From positions 1-7,823 of the forward strand of contig JANXZT010000551.1 of assembly GCA_025355395.1 (NCBI GenBank): a DNA stretch of 7,823 nt, read 5' to 3'. A model generated the notes under the pieces. It saw only the letters and a program-made list of their open reading frames with translations. It was not told the origin of the DNA and made no database searches. Positions 6,313 to 7,823 of this stretch are shown here, piece by piece; within the stretch, counting starts at the first letter, position 1; each line of letters starts with the position of its first letter. Both the position numbers and the translations under genes were made by a program. The DNA is from Betaproteobacteria bacterium (GTDB lineage Bacteria > Pseudomonadota > Gammaproteobacteria > Burkholderiales > Casimicrobiaceae).

Positions 6313-6338
6313 AGCGAATGCGTGCCGTCACTTTCGCT
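6313..6338. terminator. Hairpin, possible weak terminator
   Basis: AGCGAA (6313-6318) pairs with TTCGCT (6333-6338), and GTG-CCGT-CAC (6322-6331) nests inside. It lies 43 bases past the stop of the leftward IclR gene. Neither side has a strong T-run, so intrinsic termination is uncertain. Confidence 0.3.
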
Positions 6339-6380
6339 TATGCCATCGCGTTTGCGTTTTGCCGCCGGTGCTGGCAACGC

Positions 6381-7229
6381 TCAATAAGGATGCGGCCAGC
6401 GGCCCCCGACCTTGCGCGTGAGCTCCTCCGCAGTGTGCGCAACGAGCTGTCCCAGTTGCTTGATGCGGGCATCGGGCAATCGCGTGGCGGGGCCGGCAAG
6501 GGAGATGGCACCCAGCGGCTCGGCGTGCTCGTCGTAGATCGACGCGGCCACACAGCGCGTGCCGAGCAAATGCTCCTCGTCGTCGAAGGACCAGCCGCGC
6601 TGCCGGATGACGCGTAGTGCCGCCCACATGGTCTCTGGCGCGACAATCGTGCTTTCCGTGATGCGGGGCAATCCCCGGACTTTGAGGATCGCGTCGATCT
6701 GCTCGTCCGGCAACGCCGCGAAGATTGCCTTGCCCACGCCCGAGGCGTGCAACGGCGCGCGGCTTCCGAGCTTGACCAGCAAGCGCATGATCTCGCGGCA
6801 CTGCACCTGCGCGATGAACACGGCTTCGCTGCCGTCGAGCACGGCGAGGTTCGCCGTTTCGCCCGATTGCTCCATCAGGCGGCGCATGTAAGTGTGGCTT
6901 TGGGCAACGAAATCGCGATTGCCGAGAAAGCTCGAGCCGACTGCGAACGCCTGCAAGCCGACGTACCACAGACCAAGATCGCCCGCCTGGTAAACGTAGC
7001 CCATTTTTCCAAGCGTCGCCAGCAGCCGATGCGTGGTCGATACAGGCAACGCGACCCGATGGCCGACTTCCGTGAGCGTAAGCCCACCTTCGGCCCGCCC
7101 GAGTGCTTCCAGGATCTGCAAGCCGCGGGTGAGGCTTTGCACCTGCCCCGGCACCGCGCCCGGCTTGCCAGGCGTGCGGCCGCGCCGCGGCGAGCTGGCG
7201 TGGCGGTGGGGAGTCGTCAGTGTTGTCAT
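6381..7229 (-). CDS. IclR-family transcriptional regulator
   Basis: This 282-residue cytoplasmic regulator has the two IclR domains. The N-terminal winged helix-turn-helix spans about 29-90, starting VQSLTRGLQILEAL. Its HTH is LTLTEVGHRVALPVSTTHRL (50-69), with the wing around LGKMGYV. The C-terminal effector-binding domain spans about 105-275, with the family stretches GSRAPLHASGVGKAIFAALP (155-174), RGWSFDDEEHLLGTRCVAA (211-229) and PLGAISLAGP (238-247). A 28-residue basic, disordered-looking tail precedes the HTH. I chose ATG at 7229 because GGGA lies 8 bases upstream of it. A TTG at 7235 would add only two residues and sit too close to that motif. The effector cannot be read from sequence. 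The gene follows a GcvT-domain gene on the same strand, so it probably controls that gene or its operon, and perhaps itself. Confidence 0.92.
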   Translation of the reverse strand: MTTLTTPHRHASSPRRGRTPGKPGAVPGQVQSLTRGLQILEALGRAEGGLTLTEVGHRVALPVSTTHRLLATLGKMGYVYQAGDLGLWYVGLQAFAVGSSFLGNRDFVAQSHTYMRRLMEQSGETANLAVLDGSEAVFIAQVQCREIMRLLVKLGSRAPLHASGVGKAIFAALPDEQIDAILKVRGLPRITESTIVAPETMWAALRVIRQRGWSFDDEEHLLGTRCVAASIYDEHAEPLGAISLAGPATRLPDARIKQLGQLVAHTAEELTRKVGGRWPHPY

Positions 7230-7426
7230 GGTCAAAGTCCCGATGAAACCACACCCGGCCGCATCCGCCTAGCGAAACTCCATTCGGCGCCGTATCGAGG
7301 GGCGCAGGCGATGGATTGCACGCCGGCTGCGGTGCTGGTTACCACGCTAACATTTTCATGATTCGTAAAGCGGGGACGACGATATCCAGATTTCCTGCGT
7401 GACGTATTTTTGTAATTCGCAGTAAA
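7230..7426 (-). promoter_or_regulatory. Gap upstream of the IclR gene
   Basis: This 197-base gap lies between the leftward GcvT-domain gene and the IclR gene. About 7350-7426 is clearly more AT-rich than its surroundings, as promoter DNA often is, but I see no convincing -35/-10 pair. Just after the upstream gene's stop, CTGCG (7395-7399) and CGCAG (7418-7422) can pair across an 18-base loop, a weak terminator candidate at best. I could not find a clear palindromic IclR operator. The gap is long enough for the regulator to have its own promoter. Confidence 0.35.
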
Positions 7427-7823
7427 TCAGCCGGGCTTGAGATGCGGCGTCGCTGCGTAGCGCGTCCCCGCGATCTCGACCTCGTACCGGGCATTCAATA
7501 GAACGGCATCGGTCAAAGGACTATCGGCGCGCGCATAACCCATCGCCACGGCGCGGCTGTGCCGGCGGCTGTAACCGGCCGAAGTAAGCTCGCCGACATT
7601 GCGGCCGTCCATCAGGATCGGCTCGCCACCCCACGGGAACGCGGCGGGGTCGTCGAACGTGAACAGCACGAGCCTCTTCTTCGGCAGCGTTTGCGCGTGT
7701 GCCCTCAGCACATCGCCGCCAATGAAAGCGGCGGGTTTGTCGAGCTTCACGGCGTACTCGAGCCCGGCTTCCCACGGTGTTTCGTCAGGTGAGAGCTCGG
7801 CGCCCCATGCGCGGCGGCCGGCT
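7427..7823 (-). CDS. GcvT-domain protein, C-terminal fragment (dimethylglycine/sarcosine dehydrogenase-like)
   Basis: The last 131 residues of a leftward gene are visible; the 5' end is beyond the right edge of the window. The frame is open to base 7822 and stops with TGA at 7429-7427. The fragment holds the end of a folate-binding aminomethyltransferase (GcvT) fold: RRAWGAELSPDETPWEAGL, KLDKPAAFIGGDVL, LVLFTFDD, WGGEPILMDGRNVGELTSAG and RAVAMGYA, ending near ATPHLKPG. The WGGEPI and GELTSAGYSRRHSRAVAMGY pattern fits the C-terminal part of FAD-dependent dimethylglycine or sarcosine dehydrogenase-type proteins, which demethylate N-methyl amino acids and pass the one-carbon unit to tetrahydrofolate. 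It could also be a stand-alone GcvT-like protein, since the FAD domain would be off the window. The end is slightly shorter than I would expect for the family. Confidence 0.85.
   Translation of the reverse strand, partial: AGRRAWGAELSPDETPWEAGLEYAVKLDKPAAFIGGDVLRAHAQTLPKKRLVLFTFDDPAAFPWGGEPILMDGRNVGELTSAGYSRRHSRAVAMGYARADSPLTDAVLLNARYEVEIAGTRYAATPHLKPG

Larger units (their letters stand above)
5875..6380. other. Repeat-rich non-coding gap between convergent genes
   Basis: This 506-base gap separates rightward nagZ from the leftward IclR gene. It holds about 45 bases of unremarkable sequence, then the 60-base tandem array (5921-6126), a composite inverted element (6101-6194), the 31-32-base array (6175-6298) and a small hairpin (6313-6338). 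Open frames cross it only because the 60-base period is a multiple of three. I see no gene with family features here. Hairpin-rich DNA between convergent genes could end transcription from both sides. Confidence 0.7.

Noticed and set aside
7336..7344. TGGTTACCA as an IclR operator
   Set aside because: It is a short near-palindrome with no second copy or wider symmetry in the gap, so it cannot be told from chance.
6747..7361. Rightward frame of 204 residues over the IclR gene
   Set aside because: The leftward frame here encodes a complete IclR protein with both domains, so the rightward frame is its shadow.

Overview
The window is high-GC DNA from a proteobacterium, most likely a betaproteobacterium. 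The evidence is gene order: lepA, lepB, a DUF4845 membrane protein, rnc, era, recO, pdxJ and nagZ run in one direction in the order typical of that group, and each protein shows its family's hallmark motifs. I cannot name the genus.

Layout. Positions 1-345 hold the 3' end of lepA (translation factor EF4). After a 136-base spacer come lepB (signal peptidase I), the DUF4845 gene, rnc (RNase III), era (GTPase with KH domain), recO (recombination mediator), pdxJ (vitamin B6 synthesis) and nagZ (peptidoglycan recycling glucosaminidase), ending at 5874. From rnc onward the genes are packed with start-stop overlaps (ATGA, TGATG, an 8-base overlap, GTGA), which points to one translationally coupled transcript. 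The genes share a transcript rather than a pathway: protein export, RNA processing and ribosome assembly, DNA repair, cofactor synthesis and cell-wall recycling. The acpS gene often found between pdxJ and nagZ is absent.

Positions 5875-6380 are non-coding and rich in repeats. They contain 3.4 copies of a 60-base unit built around a palindrome (ATTCCCGCG-GA-CGCGGGAAT), a composite inverted element, and a decaying 31-32-base tandem array. This block separates the rightward housekeeping operon from two leftward genes.

The leftward genes are an IclR-family transcription regulator (6381-7229) and, upstream of it, the C-terminal part of a GcvT-domain protein (7427 to the window end) that resembles the folate-binding end of dimethylglycine/sarcosine dehydrogenase-type oxidoreductases. 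They look like a small catabolic module with its own regulator.

I found no evidence of a new multi-gene system. The least explained part is the repeat block at 5921-6298, which mimics a CRISPR array in period and hairpin but has near-identical 'spacers'. A possible start-codon hairpin on rnc and the missing acpS are secondary points.
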